NCBI GenBank assembly: GCA_945871415.1 | Contig: CAMBWG010000169.1 | Location: 1 to 5,506 of the forward strand | DNA from: an uncultured Desulfovibrio sp. | Lineage (GTDB): Bacteria; Desulfobacterota; Desulfovibrionia; Desulfovibrionales; Desulfovibrionaceae | Reading direction: 5' to 3' | DNA: 5,506 nucleotides | Part shown: one piece after another, positions 5,285-5,506 of the stretch | Layout of the letters: the number at the start of each line of letters is the position of its first letter | Position numbering within the stretch: the first letter of the stretch is position 1 | Notes under the pieces: generated by a model | Told to the model about the DNA's origin: nothing | What the model saw: only the letters and a program-made list of their open reading frames with translations | Databases searched by the model: none | Translations under genes and position numbers: made by a program

Positions 5285-5319
5285 AGAGCGTTTCACCTTT
5301 TTCAAAGTTGAAACGCTCT
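5285..5319. repeat. Short palindromic repeat after feoB, AGAGCGTTTCACC family
   Basis: AGAGCGTTTCA (5285-5295) pairs perfectly with TGAAACGCTCT (5309-5319). After one mismatch the stem continues with CTTT/AAAG and closes a TTC loop. The left arm matches the element end at 926 and the palindrome at 1346. It starts 19 nt after the feoB stop and may protect the 3' end of the transcript or help end transcription. Confidence 0.8.
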
Positions 5320-5329
5320 GGTTATCCAG

Positions 5330-5356
5330 GGGGAAGGGAAAAACCATCCCTTCCCC
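5330..5356 (+). terminator. Probable terminator of feoB
   Basis: GGGGAAGGGA (5330-5339) pairs perfectly with TCCCTTCCCC (5347-5356) over a 7-nt loop, AAAACCA. The following bases (AGCGTGCTTTCTTC) are only moderately T-rich, so this is a strong stem with an imperfect tail. Placed 64 nt after the feoB stop, it is the best candidate for the transcript end. Confidence 0.55.
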
Positions 5357-5506
5357 AGCGTGCTTTCTTCTGGAGGGTGAGGCCCGGCCAAGCTGTCTTT
5401 TCTTCTCCAGTCACCGTCCCGCGGAGGCATGCAAAAAATACGTGTTTTTTGATTAAAACAGCTTCCTTCTTTGAAGATTGCCCGCCCCCTCCTGCCTTGA
5501 CAAGGC
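5357..5506. other. Intergenic tail without a recognisable gene
   Basis: No credible coding sequence is visible. AAGCTG (5390-5395) can pair with CAGCTT (5459-5464). Inside that span lies an A6/T6 palindrome around TACGTG (5432-5451), which has U-runs on both strands and could end transcription from either side. The window stops on the 6-1-6 palindrome GCCTTG-A-CAAGGC (5494-5506), which may continue outside. Confidence 0.35.

Noticed and set aside
926..5319. CRISPR array
   Set aside because: The palindromic repeats are few, widely and irregularly spaced, of two lengths, and there are no cas genes.
5454..5506. Possible end of a convergent gene on the minus strand
   Set aside because: Only 17 codons would be inside the window and they show no recognisable sequence.

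Overview
The window looks like chromosomal DNA from a Desulfovibrio-type sulfate reducer (Desulfobacterota/Desulfovibrionales). This is an inference from four things: GC-rich coding sequence with AT-rich control regions, Fur-like operators of the TGAAAAT-N-ATTTTCA type described for this group, a TauE/SafE anion exporter near a ferrous-iron transporter, and dispersed palindromic repeats of the form AGAGCGTTTCACCTTT. No rRNA or species marker is present, so the genus is not proven. All four convincing genes lie on the + strand.

Left part (1-1450): a GC-rich leader with several small hairpins precedes trpA (tryptophan synthase alpha, complete). trpA is presumably the last gene of a trp operon whose earlier genes lie outside the window. 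A 143-bp structured repeat starts 5 nt after the trpA stop. It is followed by about 280 nt without a recognisable gene and by a 36-nt palindrome of a related sequence.

Middle (1451-2343): a TauE/SafE-family membrane permease. It is followed after 3 nt by a second, diverged copy of the long repeat in the opposite orientation, so the permease gene is bracketed by inverted repeat copies.

Right part (2349-5506): an apparent iron-responsive module. A promoter with a perfect 17-nt Fur-like palindrome between its -35 and -10 boxes precedes a 93-aa DUF2325-type protein. The 285 nt after that gene hold two promoter/operator modules of the same layout (TTGACA, 17 nt, TAC-box, then AGAAATT-NN-ATTTCATTTTT), 166 nt apart. 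Then comes feoB, a full-length ferrous-iron transporter with GTPase, GDI-like linker and membrane domain. No feoA is present. feoB is followed by a short palindromic repeat and a strong stem-loop that probably ends the transcript. The remaining tail has no recognisable gene.

The points most worth following up are the DUF2325-feoB pairing under Fur-like sites, and the long repeat, whose two copies keep palindromes at matching places while the bases of those palindromes differ.
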